Assembly: GCA_964057225.1 (NCBI GenBank)
Contig: OZ059900.1
Span: 14,151,638 to 14,215,637, forward strand
Direction: 5' to 3'
Source of the DNA: Auanema rhodensis
Lineage: Eukaryota > Nematoda > Chromadorea > Rhabditida > Rhabditidae
DNA: 64,000 nucleotides
Made by a program: the position numbers and the translations under genes
Part shown: positions 1 to 14,846 of the stretch, piece after piece
Position numbering within the stretch: position 1 is the stretch's first letter
Layout of the letters: the number at the start of each line of letters is the position of its first letter
The notes under the pieces: model-generated
Seen by the model: the letters and a program-made list of their open reading frames with translations, nothing else
Databases searched by the model: none
Told to the model about the DNA's origin: nothing

Positions 1-604
1 ATTTGGGTCTAGGTATACAGACTGTATCATCAGCTTCTTCTTCCTGAGAAGAATTAATTATGCGTTTAATAAAGTAACCGTGTATGTACCGAAGATGACA
101 GTTCTGTACGTTCCTCATTCCACATCCCAAAAAAATTGTGATGTTTCTACAAAATATTTTCTAGAGTTATGAAAGTTAAATTGGATGAAAAAAAAATACA
201 AAAAATTCAAAAATACTATATAATAACAAATTTTGTTTTTCCCGGCACATTAGCGCACCACTCGTCCTAAATATTGAACGCTATCGACTGCGCGTGGTAA
301 TCTATACGCATCTGCTGTTCGCGCGCAATACTTAATTTGCGTACATTTCCAGAAAAAAAAGAAAAATATTTTTGATAATCTTCATACATTGGATTTACAA
401 ACAATAGAATTGACACTTTATTATTTTTTTTTATAAATCACAATCAATTTAATAAAGGCGAATGGAGACACCTTTCAGAAATATATGACACATTTTGAAA
501 ATAATTGAAAGATCTGACACATTTGAGCGTAGCAGGACACAAATTTGAACATTGACGAAAAGTTTTGAAATAATACTTTAAGCATATTATCTAATTATTT
601 GTTC
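1..604. other. Intergenic, 3' side of the carotenoid oxygenase gene
   Basis: No supported gene. The stretch is AT-rich with homopolymer A/T runs and one more GC-rich patch around 243-340. It probably holds the 3' untranslated region and downstream flank of the minus-strand gene ending at 605, and perhaps flank of a gene outside the window. Confidence 0.5.
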
Positions 605-3600
605 TTATGTTTGAACAGGATGTAACTTGGGTCGCACAGGTTGAAATATGGACTGTTTGAGATTGCGGTTATTTTTTTCAACACCATTTGCTTGAAATGA
701 TGCAGTATATGATGAAGCTATCGGTGCCATCCAACTGAAAAAATAATTCTTTCTTTAATTAAAAATCTCATACAAATATAAATATTAAGAACAGTATTTT
801 ACCTAGCTGCCTTCTTGCCCTGTTGCATGCATATGTCATTAGAAATGCTAGATATCACGGTTGGTAGCCATGAACACAAATTTCTAAGAGTTTGATCATA
901 TATAAAATTAATAGATGCCGAGGTTGTTTGATTCTGTATATTCAAGGTATTTTGCCGATTCTGGCCTGTTTCTTGCTGAAATAAATTGAATTCATATTGA
1001 AATTTCAACAAGGATAAACATTTTGAGTGATATGTTTAGACATTGATGGAAGAGTAGATGACTGCGACATTTGTGCACGAAGCCACCATGGCTGAGCTGT
1101 TGTTGATGACATTAGAGGCCACCATCGCGGGATTTTTGAGCTTTTAATATTGTTTGGCACTAATAAAAATAGAATAATAAATTAATGGAAAAAATCAAAC
1201 CTTGTACTGAAGTTGGATTAGGAGAGGTTGTAGCAGTAGCGGTAGATGCAGGCAACGTCGTTGTTGATGCTGTCTCAATAATTTTCTTCTCTGCTACAGT
1301 AGCAACTCCGATAGAAGGTGTGAGAGTGGAAAAATTACGATTTATTTTTGAAGCCGTTGTTGTTGCTTCTTGTTTTGATAGAAAAGATGAAGCTGTGTGT
1401 TGTACTTTAGATTTCATATTTTGAGTAGCAGCGAATTTTGGAGTAGAAGCATAGGGAACCTGAAAACTTTTTTTAACTATTGCAACATTTTTTTGATTAT
1501 CACACCTTCTTTCCTTCTTTTCGTTGGCTGTTGTAAAGATTGACTTGGAATCCTGAGGCTAATCCCAATTCTTCTTTTGAATAAAATCTATAAAGAGAAA
1601 TTTTTATTCTGGAAATAAAAATTCTGTAACCTATTGTGGAAACCAAATGGAATAGAGATAGGAACGTAAGCCCTTCCTATTTCTTTCATGGTTTCTGCAG
1701 AAATCACTAACAAAACTCCTTTGTTCTCTGTTGTATCCAAAGCACGAATCAGTAGAACACCATCATCTTCACTGCGACTATTTGGGCTAGGAACAAACCA
1801 CGGCTCGTGTAAAATGAAAGATGATTCAGCTTTGAATTCCTTGTTTCGGCTTCCGCTAGGATCATCAACATTGAGCTAAACAGTATAATTCAAAGAAGAG
1901 ATGACGAAAAACTGAATACTTTAACAATTTTGTTGTCAGAAGCATAGGGATGCTCAACAATGTATGTCCATTGGTACGGTTTCTGCTCGTAAGCTCTATT
2001 GATCTGTGGAAAATCTCCAGGAATAGTTTCCTAAAAGTGAAATATATCATGCAAATGAGAAATTAGCTACTTAAATAGTATATTAGTCAATGTTTACCTG
2101 AGGTGTCAAATAATTATACATAACACGATGTTGGGAAGCATCGAGTGTAAACCGTAAAATTCGAGCCGTTGCAGGATAGAGATTATTCATCAAAAAGTCT
2201 GTGTAGAAATACTTCATGTATGGATCCGGTGAATCATACACAACCTTGAAAAGAAAAACAGATTTGTTTTTTTAAATTTGTTTTACCATATCCGCAACGA
2301 TATTTCCGTCTGGTTTCTCAAATGCATTAATTTGATGTGTTACAAACATGGAAGGAAAAACTTCTAGAGGTTTTTGAGTAACAAAAGTATTGGTTTTTTT
2401 ATTGAAAATGAGAAAACGAATAGGGACCATATCGTGGAAATCCATTCCCCATAGTCCACCAGATTGCACTGCTGATCTTATATTTGTCATAGGTGGTTCC
2501 TATAACAAAAATAAAATATCTGCCGTTGTGAAAGTTTGTTTTCAATACCTTGAACTTGCATGGATTTATTAATAAAGAAGTTATTGGAATAATAACAAAG
2601 TTTTCGGTAGAGGTGATAGAATGTATGTATCCCGGCAATAACGTTTTGTCACCTAGAAGGAAGAAGTAATGCGGTAAATGTAAACAAAGCAATTTTCTTT
2701 GTCGTAAAGCATAAAAACATAAAATTATTTGTGAGCACAATTTAACACCGTGAAAAGATCATTTTTGCAAATAAAGGTAAGGGTGTGACACGCTTGCTCT
2801 GGGTCACTCACAAATATCACAAAGTTTAATACCTTAAGTCAACTTTTAGGAACACTAGTTACGTTCTCATTTCTATTTGCTTACCAGTAGTGCCCAGACT
2901 ACTTTAAGAAAACAAGTTGTCAATTATCACTCATCAGATAAAACATTTGTGGCGCTCACCAACAAATTTTAAATTATAATTACCTATGTATTCATCATTA
3001 GTTCCGCAAGAATTGGTGTCCCAAACTCCATAATCGTACATTCCCACTACTTTTCGAACACCATTTTTATCAACAGTGAAGATTCCCTAAAACATTTAAT
3101 TAATTAAATAATTAGAAGAGTTAAAAAAACAAAAAGTTTTTTAAAATAGTCGAAAGATTTGGAAAATTTTATTCTTAATACCTGATAAAATCGTTGCTCT
3201 TCAAAGTTCATGGCAGAAAAAGATCCCCAGATTGTTCCGTTGGAATCATTCCGTTCATGAATTGCCATAGAAATAGGAATCATTGGTGAGTTCTTTGATT
3301 GGAAAACATTATTGTCTTCAGTGAAATTGAATAATTTGAAATTGCTTAATGACTTCACCTAAGATATATTGTTTTAAAAAAACGACTTGTTAATATATAT
3401 TTTACATCAAACTCATAGCCAACCCAATGAGGAGCTTCGGTTCCAGCAACAATTCTATTACCAACTTTCCAAAAATCAAGGTTTGGATGAAATCGAGCCG
3501 TATTAGGATTTGCAGGTACCTACATAAACAAAAACATGAAAAAGTCATCACTATTCCATCATGCCTGTTCCCAACGTGTCATAGCTGTTAAATTATAATC

Positions 3601-4017
3601 TGACCAACCAGCCCAAGGTACAGATGCTAGTGACATATTTCGATCATAGAACTCCCATATTTTGTATGGAAGGGACGGATAATATTGAGATGAAAAAATA
3701 ACTTCGCCATTTCGTATATGGAATGATCCAATGGCGCCAATAGCATCTATCATATGTGTTAATTTTTCTCCAGGAGCTGCATTCTTGTCCCCATAAGATG
3801 CAGACAACTGACACATAAAATATCCATCTACATATTAAATATATATTAATTTCAAACAATGGAAGAAAAAACCTAAAAACTTGGGAATATTTTTGCTTGG
3901 ACAGTAGAGCTCTTTGTATTTATCTCCATCCCAAGCTTCAGGAAAGCCAAGATATGTTTTTGAAAAAGATTGTCCCAAAACGAATGGTAGATAAAAAACA
4001 AAGATCCAAATCTTCAT
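605..4017 (-). CDS. Carotenoid cleavage oxygenase (BCO/RPE65 family) with long Ser/Thr-rich C-terminal extension
   Basis: Fifteen exons join in one frame to 801 residues: 4017-3873, 3827-3565, 3519-3406, 3358-3182, 3086-2984, 2652-2549, 2499-2287, 2244-2098, 2030-1920, 1875-1631, 1587-1506, 1459-1201, 1159-1020, 975-803, 734-605. It begins with a signal-like hydrophobic segment (KIWIFVFYLPFVLG) right behind a ttttttttcag acceptor, probably a spliced-leader site. Residues to about 550 match non-haem iron carotenoid oxygenases. The four iron-ligand histidines are visible: AIHERND, GYIHS, VTHQINAFEK and PFGFHNRF. The family splits carotenoids to retinoids or apocarotenoids; the nematode relatives are the bcmo genes. 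Known members end near the last histidine, whereas this frame continues about 250 residues through five exons that are Ser/Thr/Ala/Pro-rich or low complexity. The intron after exon 2 has a GC donor. The alternative is a separate downstream gene for exons 12-15, but all phases fit one transcript. Confidence 0.85.
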
Positions 4018-5588
4018 CTGAAAAAAAGGAATAAGAAAATTGAATTCAGGAATATGAAGATGTTTTTTCTGCACACACTGCAGAGAAGTACATTTTAAAA
4101 ATATATAGTGAAAGAAAAAATGAATATCACAGAAGAGCAGACCAACGACCGCTGACCAAGTAGTATTCATTCTACATTTGTTGAAGTCTCAAAGAAAAGT
4201 AGGAGGAGTAACTTATTTTATCCGCTTACGATTTTCCTTGTATGCATAGACGCTGCGTGCTCAGATTAAAATTTGCGAATTTTGGTTTAGATCGTGTGCA
4301 GTATTAGGCACAAGGCGTATCCCGTTCTACAAACTTTGTTAAATAAGTTGTACGCTTTAGAAATCTACAGTGTTGTAAGCTAAAAAATAGAAAAAAAAGA
4401 TATTAATCTTTGATTCTTTTTACTGATTCTATTCAAATTCCAGTATTTGATTCAATGAAAATTTAATGAATGTTTTCAACATAATTATTTTTCATATGAG
4501 AGAAAAATTCGAATGTTTCATATGTAAACAAATATATTATTTTTTAATAAAAATAATTTTTCATATTTTCCTAATAAGAAGAAGGTATCTACAGTTAGGT
4601 CTTTTATAAACTTATTCATTCAAACCGTAAACCATGGTTTGTGTTCAAAGTAGCGAGCCGAAATACAAACATTTCCGTTTACACTTTTCCTCATTTCGTA
4701 CCCTATTCCGCCAGATTTCATTTCTTTCTTCAAACTAACTGCTCACGTTCTATATAATATGAAAAACAAACAAAGAAATAATAAAGAGTACCGATGCTTA
4801 CGGAGTGACCAAGTTGTGTCGCGTGCTGAAGTAAAAAAAAGAAAATAGCGAATTGACAAAAAGGGAAACTGTACAATAACTTGCTTTTTTCAAGTATTCA
4901 GTTTTAATCCTGATTAATTATTGTATTTTTCAAATTGATCCTTTTTTTGTGAAATATTCGCTGGACATATTTTGTTTTTGGTGAAAATATTCAGCAAAAC
5001 GTTGAAGAAATATTTTGAAAATTAAATATTCTCAGATATTATGCGTTTATTGTGAGAATAAAGTGCGTTTGACAATGCACTTTGTTTTTTTTTTTGTGAA
5101 GAAGATTCCTTAAATGAAGTTGTGTGAAATTATCTATTTGCTTTTCTTTAAATCCTTTTGTGGATTAAGTTATGCTAATTTGCACGATGAGACTATCGAA
5201 AAAAGATTTCTACTTCTATACAATAAAGTTATTTTTCACAATAGTAGTTTGGTGCCAATTGTTTCTATTAGTACTCTTTTGTCATATCCTTTATTGAATT
5301 TTGGCTATTTATTCACCTCGTACTCAATTATTCTTTAGAATTTACAGCTCCAAGATAGAAGTCAACAAAAGGTTGGGAGTTTTAGTAAATATAGCATTAA
5401 GTAATCTATTCGACATATTTTTGTCATTTTTTTTTGTTTATGAAACCAAAACTACAATACTTTTTTTTAACAAAGAATGTATTAAGAACAATTTATTAAA
5501 AAAATATTCTTTTAAAGTTATTTAACATATTTTTGAGAAGAACTGCAGACATAGAAGACAATGCTCTAATGTAAAGCTTCCAGGATGA
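4018..5588. other. Intergenic between the oxygenase 5' end and the neuropeptide gene 3' end
   Basis: No supported gene. It is AT-rich with long A and T runs. It should contain the promoter of the minus-strand oxygenase gene (just above 4018). Open frames near 5114-5525 have no domain and no splice context. Confidence 0.5.
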
Positions 5589-6659
5589 TTATTCATTGTA
5601 TTCCAGAAAATCTACAAGGCTTCTTTTTCCAAAACTGCAAAAATGACGTAAGCCCAACTTAATATGTCTTAGTAAGAAACTTACCGAACCATACTGGATC
5701 GATCAAGTGGAGCACGTTTGCTGAAAATTGAAATTAAGAGTCCTATGTTTCAAAGTATATTAATTTTGGAAAAATTATGTGAAGTATAAAAAGATCAATA
5801 TTTCAATGTTTGTGAGTTATTTCTTTTTTTTAATAAAACTTACAAATACGGGTTAAAAGAATTTTCACCAGACAGTCGTTTGCCAAATCTAAAAGTAATG
5901 TTATAGTTTTTATATGATTTTACATAATGCATTCATATTTGAATTATGTTACAATTTGCTTTTTTCTTCATAAAAATGAAAATATTCTAATTAATCAATG
6001 TTATAATGCTTTTTTTCATGTATTATATATATTTATATGTAAACTTGCCGAATCATAGCAGATCTGTCCATAGGTGCTCGTTTTCCAAAACGCACCATAC
6101 TCGAACGATCCAATGGATCTTTTAGATATCTTAATTCAGTAGATGAGAATTTTATTGAAAAAGTAGGCAATAGTTTAGTCTTACTCCGTGTGATTATTTG
6201 ATAAATGGCAAAAGAAAAAAATTAAAATAAGAAAAACCTTTTAATTCTTTATATCATATATTATTATAAAGTTCTTATTCAAAAGATGAAGTTTGTTCTT
6301 CATTTTAATTTATTTCATATAACCAAATTATTTCTCGTTTTCAAATGTAAAAGTGGACATAAAACTGACTGGTGTATTAGTTTCATAAATTAATGTTGAG
6401 TAGGAGTATAAGTTTTAATGGCTATTTTAATATTCATAAGTGTTTCATGCTACTTTGAATGAAGTGGCTAAGAAAATTATTTTATGAATATCTGGTGAGT
6501 GAAAAAAGTTCCTTAGTACAATTTTCATCGATGTAATGGAAATGTTCAAGTTTGAAATCTTTAAAAACTAGCTTACTCCTCAGCGGTTGCAGCAGAATTT
6601 GTGATTAATGCAAAAAGAATGATAAGTAATAAAATGGATGTTCTTTGGTGTGTTGCCAT
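5589..6659 (-). CDS. flp-7: FLP-7-like FMRFamide-related neuropeptide precursor
   Basis: Exon 1 (6659-6577) encodes a signal peptide (MATHQRTSILLLIILFALIT). Later exons end at 6049, then 5888-5844, 5720-5685 and 5634-5589. They encode peptides flanked by Gly plus dibasic sites: DPLDRSSMVRFGKR, APMDRSAMIRFGKR and APLDRSSMVRFGKR, giving three amidated ...MVRF/MIRF peptides after processing. The pattern x-P-M/L-x-R-S-x-M-V-R-F-G is the FLP-7 signature; in C. elegans these peptides act on tachykinin-like receptors. All introns I can place are phase 2, and two interrupt the Arg codon of an RFG motif. The first of those has a GC donor (gcaagt, 6048). The ATG follows an attttag acceptor by a few bases. 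The acceptor of exon 2 is uncertain: near 6127 or near 6172-6173, both in frame. Confidence 0.88.
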
Positions 6660-7788
6660 TATGATTTTAGCTAAAATACAACATATTAATCTGGTAAAAA
6701 AATTGTGAATGCATGTAAGAAAAGAAATGAAATTTGATTCAATGAATGACAAGAAATATGTACCAAAGATCATTTAGAAAAGTTCATTAAATTTCAGAAT
6801 ACAAACGATCAGAATCAACATAATCACAAGGTTGGAAATGAGAAAAGTAAAAATCACGGAAATGAGTCCATATGTTGATTGAATAAATGAAAGCTTTCGT
6901 CTCAAATTAATAGCTCTTTTCCTTGAATTTTGAAGTTTATCTCAACTAATGAAATTGAATTCATCTATATAAATGTAACAATGTCAAATAAAAACACAAA
7001 TTTTTAAGATTGGGTAAAAGAAACTAAAAATTAATTGAAAGTAAAAAGAATTGAAACATTGAAACTTATAAAAAATTATATATCTGCATTTTGGGCGTTT
7101 TTCTGTCGTATAACTGAAATATTTGGCATTTCCGTATGGCGGCAGGCCCAGCCTTTTGTCACGAAGGCGGAGTTTTAACTGCCAGACTTTTGAACATGAA
7201 CCATAATGAAGAAGGCAAGGGTGAAAAATTATGGAGATAATTCTTCATGTATTCCAGTATAATAAAGGAAAGTAATATTAACCAAGGCAAATAAACATTC
7301 CTTAACAAAAAAATTTCTTTTATTATTGTTGGAATCATACTATCTTTCAACATTTTACATAACAAAAAAGTTCTAATAGTGCTCTTAATAAAAATGCGAA
7401 TTGGCTCATATGTATTCTCTAATATGCACAGAAATCTAAGAAAATTCCATGACGACAATTTCTCGATTATTAACATATTTTAATGGCCTGGTCACATTGA
7501 AATATGATCCTTAATATACATTACATTCTCGATAATTTCTGTATTTACTTCAATTCCTCATTTGTGTCACGGAATGTTTTGAAACAGATCTCCGCCATTT
7601 ATTTTCGAAAAATTCATATCTTCATTGTATTTGAAGTGAGGGAAAAAGGCAATGTTATTATCTCACACATTTCTGTCAACATCACGAATTAAAATCATTT
7701 GACTAATTTATTAAGTCGGTTTTGGACATCAATCACATATAAATAAATATTTTTATAAATATATATACATATGAATATTAGTCATTAT
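6660..7788. other. Intergenic
   Basis: No supported gene. It contains the upstream region of the neuropeptide gene. Open frames at 7159-7476 and 7504-7692 have no recognisable domain and no matching splice partners. Confidence 0.45.
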
Positions 7789-8689
7789 CTATTTAGCCAC
7801 CAAAGTTCCATGTATTGAACAATATGAAAAGGCATCAAAATTATCAAAATTTTCTGAATTTATCCGATTTTCTTTAGAAATATATAGAACGTTGCGCGTA
7901 AGTGTTATAACCTTAATAAAAAAAGAATATAATGTCAAATGATTAATAAATTCATTTACCACACAAATATCAAAATCAGACATATCGATTTCAAATTTTA
8001 AGGTTTTCTCTTCCGTAAACAATACATCAACATATTTTGAACTAAAATAAAACTGAATTAAGATATGTTTGCCTATAGAGAATAATAACTCCTTGCCCAG
8101 AACAATTAGAGAAATTCCATCATAGGATGCAACAATTAAGCTATTATTCTCCCCCCACTAAAAAAAATAATAGCTGAATTAATTACCAATCAAACCTTTT
8201 GTTTTATGTTGTCCATTATAACCATAGGCTCATAGAATGGATGAGTTCGTTTCAGGATTTCAAGCGATAGCTTATCATAATGTAAAAGTGACGTTCTATC
8301 AAAAATATGAAATTCGTACAAAAAAACACTTACATATCACCACTCATGATGCCGTCATCAGCATGAAGGCATCCATACTTAATTATAAATGTTTAATTAA
8401 GTGGAAAATTGAGTTACCATATGGGAAATTTCATGCAGTAGTTCTAAACATTTTTTTCGTCGCCCATGAAATAACCTTAAAGGAGTAATAAAATTCAAAT
8501 AAAACACAACAGAGCCAGAGTGATGATAACTTTGACCAATATCCGTATGAAAAATAATCCATTTTCCGGGACAATTCTGACTAAAACAAACATGAATTCG
8601 AGAAAATGGAGGTAAACATACTGAACAGAATGCAAATCCGGGCTATCTTGTTCAGATTTAACTATTAGCAAATTAATTCCAATATCCAT
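7789..8689 (-). CDS. Unrecognised protein of about 196 residues
   Basis: The start ATG lies one base behind a ctttattag acceptor, and the first exon encodes MDIGINLLIVKSEQ. The frame then continues through a GTATGT donor to an acceptor near 8480, and through small introns (40-48 bases) near 8385, 8310, 8180 and 7940, to a stop at 7789. Every junction keeps the frame. The product has no signal peptide or membrane segment that I can see. It mixes short hydrophobic beta-like stretches (NNSLIVASYDGISLIVLGKE; FEIDMSDFDICVVITLTRN) with polar segments. The alternation could suit a small alpha/beta domain such as a longin or roadblock fold, but this is only an impression. I do not recognise the family. 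Confidence 0.55.
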
Positions 8690-9432
8690 TCTAATAAAGA
8701 TCAAGCTCAGAAGAGAATTTGAATTTAAATTTTACGGTTTTTGTTGGATAAGTGAGTGTGGTTCCAGAAGATTAGCCATTATTGTAAGTGATTCACGGAC
8801 TAAAAATTATACGCTGGTTATTCTCTAATTAGTGTATCGATTTCAACCTAGCTCTTCACAATATTTTTTCAGAAAACTTTGATGTTCAGCAGCCCGAACA
8901 TTCAGAACGAGTTTAAAGTTCAATTTGTAAGCACTCTGACTTTTATAGTTCGGTTTTTCATCTGTATATTGAAGAATCATAAGGGAAAATTAATTATTAG
9001 CAAACCAAATGCACAACTGTTATCCAAACATACACTTTTTTTTTGTTCCATCCAACGCAAGAACACGAGATTTTCAACCTATTAAAGATTCATCATATGC
9101 TTTTCAAATAGACAAATATAACAAAAATAATATTGCGTATTAAAATATTTAAGCGATAACCATTTTAATTGTTGTCTGTAAGCTGTTTACACAATTAACG
9201 CGGCTTAAGAATTCTTGTAAAACGAAAACTATTTTATTGTCTGAGTTACATAACTTAAAATAATCTAATGACTTTGATTAAAAAATTGAATTGACTTTCT
9301 AATTTTTTTTTCATTTTATAATCAGTCACTCTGAAAAGAAAAGAGAGTGAAAGAAGGAATGTGGAAAAAATAATACACAAGTTGGCAAGACAACATATCT
9401 TGTTCAAGCAGAAAAAAATAAAATAAGATTAT
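8690..9432. other. Intergenic
   Basis: No supported gene. It lies between two minus-strand genes and should hold the promoter of the unknown gene ending at 8689 and the 3' flank of the folate ligase gene. The 8879-9085 open frame has no support. Confidence 0.45.
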
Positions 9433-12208
<2,776 letters not shown>

Positions 12209-13096
12209 GATGAAAGCGTTTAGGAATGAAGTATCTGCAGTAGATAAGAAGAATTTTCTTGCAGTCTTTCCGATGTTATATAAAACACTTAAATAGAAAA
12301 ATAGATAAGATAACAGAGAACAACCAGTATTCTGTTTTGCGATGTTTTTAACGTGAAAAAAAACGACAATAAAAGACAAATATCAGAGTTATTATTGTAG
12401 AATGTACCAAAAATGATTTTCTAAATTGTTGAAAAACAAATGACTTGTAGATTACAAAACGGTTCATATTTAGCGGGTAAAAGAATTACGTGTTTATATT
12501 TTGAACCGCAATGTGCGCGTTGCGTATTTTGATTCATGCATTTAAACCGATAAAATTGGCGGGACGGGCTCATGTTATATGAATGACTTTTTATTCTTAC
12601 GACATCCTCAGTTGTACAGCTGAGAGCTCCAAAAAAGGTTAAGCAGAATTTTTTCTTTCTATTTTTCTTATTCTCTTTTATTTAGTCTTGAAAATAACTT
12701 ATAAATATACTTTAATGTATATTATATATGAGTTATATCATTTGATCGCTTTTCGTATATATCGTATCGCAATGAATGTTGAAAATGATAGGACTTAGTT
12801 TATGTTTAACTAGCTGAGAGAGATCTCTATTTACACAGGCACTTTAATCATCAAATGATGACAAAGTTGTGGCGCTAAACTGTTCTCAAATCATCATTTT
12901 CTTATCAACTCTAGTATAAAACATCCGAGATGAAAAATTAGTACTCAATGCGTATCAACGGTGATTCTTGAATGTTTTCCCATGTTTATCTAGATTTGAA
13001 CACATTTGCACTAATACTTATGCATTGTTTTCGTTTTTTCTCTTTGATTCAAATTGTTATTTCACCAACTTTTTTAAGATTTGCTCTAAATTAACA
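12209..13096. other. Divergent intergenic region (folate ligase / aldo-keto reductase)
   Basis: Shared upstream region of a minus-strand gene (start 12208) and a plus-strand gene (start 13097). It includes a likely acceptor for the ligase 5' end (tactgcag, just above 12235) and a GC-richer patch around 12500-12570 that stands out from the AT-rich surroundings. No further coding exon is supported. Confidence 0.6.
12901..12921 (+). promoter_or_regulatory. Possible GATA site plus TATA box of the aldo-keto reductase gene
   Basis: CTTATCA (the complement of TGATAAG, the core site of nematode intestinal GATA factors) lies 8 bases before TATAAAA (12915-12921), about 175 bases upstream of the start codon at 13097. 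The pair is suggestive of an intestinally expressed promoter, but both motifs are short and the region is AT-rich. Confidence 0.35.
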
Positions 13097-14281
13097 ATGA
13101 CTGTTGGAGGTCCATCTGTTGCACTTTCTAATGGAGTTAACATGCCATTAGTTGGCCTCGGTACTTGGCAGGTTTTTACTACTACTCAGAATTGAAAGTT
13201 GTAAATATCCAATTATAGTCATCCGTTGAAGATGTTAAGCGTGCTGTTCATTCCGCTTTTGATGCTGGATATCGTTTGATTGATACCGCAGCTGTTTATG
13301 CAAATGAAGATGCTATTGGGGAGGCTATTCAAGAAGCAATTACTGCCGGACAAATTAAACGCGAAGATGTTTTCATCACTACCAAGGTACAATTGTATAT
13401 ATATCTTTCTAGTTTTGATGAACTAATTTTAGGCTTGGGCCTCTCACCTTCATCCTGATGATATTGAGCAACATCTTCGAGAATCTCTTTCAAAGCTTAA
13501 AACTGATTATGTTGACTTATACCTTTGTCATATGCCAGCAACTTTCAATGTAAGTTACACTTCAAACTTATAAAATTCTATTATTATCATTTAGAACGCG
13601 ATGACTGAACAAAATCCATCTGTGTCTGTTGAAGATGTTTGGCGTGGATTGGAAAGCCTTTATAAGAAAAAACTTGTTCGCGCGATCGGTGTTTCAAACT
13701 GGAGCTCTGAGCAAATTGAACGTGTTATGAAAGTAGCAACTGTACCAATTCACAATTGTCAAGTAGAGTTGTACTTGTACTTCCCTCAACATGAGCTCCA
13801 TGAGACATGCAAGAAGCACAACATTAGTTTGACTTCATATGCCTCTCTTGGTTCTCCAGGACGTGTTAATTTTTCCCTTCCAAGTGGAGCGTACGTTTTG
13901 TTTGTTATTCATTGTAATACTTGAGTTTTTCAGTAAGCTTGAATGGGCCCCTGCTCCCAGTCCATTGGAAAACGAATATGTTAACTCTTTAGCTAAGAAG
14001 TATAATAAGAGCGCTGCTCAAATTCTTCTTCGTTATGTCATGGACCGTGGAATTGCTATCATCCCCAAATCAATTAATCCTGCTCGTATTGTGGAGAATT
14101 TCAATGTAAATTTTATATTCTTTTTAGTTTTTTAGATTTACTTTTTCAGGTTTTTGACTTCTCTTTGACAAAGGAAGAAATTGATCAATTAGAAAAGGCT
14201 CCTTACAGACAAAGACTGTTCCTTCAAGACTTCATGGAAGGTCATCCAGAAGATCCTTTCAAGAGTGAAAGAAAACATTAA
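13097..14281 (+). CDS. Aldo-keto reductase
   Basis: Six exons (13097-13171, 13219-13386, 13433-13549, 13595-13890, 13934-14105, 14150-14281) give 319 residues, the usual size of the family. Aldo-keto reductases reduce aldehydes and ketones with NADPH in a (beta/alpha)8 barrel. The start NGVNMPLVGLGTWQ is the family's first strand. The catalytic tetrad is complete: Asp47 and Tyr52 in DTAAVYANE, Lys81 in FITTK and His114 in YLCHMP. The NADPH-binding tail shows IIPKSINPARIVENF. The substrate cannot be told from sequence. It is the first of three closely spaced plus-strand genes lying between the two folate genes. Confidence 0.93.
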
Positions 14282-14846
14282 AAATAGATTCAAGCATTAT
14301 GTTTGTTGAATAATTTTAATAAAAATAAACTTTTTTTTAATGTGAAATAAGTGCAAAATAAAAATAATACAAAAAGATATAATATCAGCAATATATGTCT
14401 AGAAAAAAGAGATAAGAAATTTGGCCTAAGGGCAACATTAAATTTCGTGATAGCCCGATGTCTTATATGAAAACATTTGATTTTCAGTTCAAATATTAAT
14501 CGTAAAATAGATATAGATTGAAATGTGAATAGGGGTGCAATAATTAAAATTTTTAGATAGCAATTTAAAGTGAAAAAAATTAAATTGAGCATACATAGTA
14601 CTATGAAGTTTTTTCTCTTAATAAATAACAAATAGTGTTAAGATTTTTTCTGAAGATTAATCGTGCAGTACATTTCTTAATAATCGATAAAATGAATAGC
14701 GCCGGTTCATCGATCATTTTTGTGAAGGTCATTATACAACGCAGTGAGTTTCTTGTGTGCTGTGAACTGCCCATATTGATTTAACAACGTCAAGTTTAAT
14801 AATAAAGGTTTAAAGCGTTAAATACGTTTATAAACAAATATTAAAC
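14282..14846. other. Intergenic
   Basis: Between two plus-strand genes. It holds the 3' end of the aldo-keto reductase (possible AATAAA-like signal taataaaaataaa near 14318) and the promoter of the next gene. No other gene is seen. Confidence 0.5.

Noticed and set aside
1160-1417. Stand-alone 85-residue minus-strand open frame, Ser/Thr/Ala-rich
   Set aside because: It is the interior of exon 12 of the oxygenase gene; flanking acceptor and donor fit the long reading frame.
1185-1424. Plus-strand open frame opposite the same region
   Set aside because: Antisense shadow of the repetitive codons in that exon; no splice context.
5114-5525. Overlapping plus-strand open frames with hydrophobic sequence
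   Set aside because: T-rich DNA gives Phe/Leu-rich frames by chance; no domain, no acceptor before the ATG.
8480-8590. An extra exon (with KMDYFSYGYW) in the unknown gene at 7789-8689
   Set aside because: No donor in the right phase connects it to the next exon; joining the first exon directly to the acceptor near 8480 keeps the frame.
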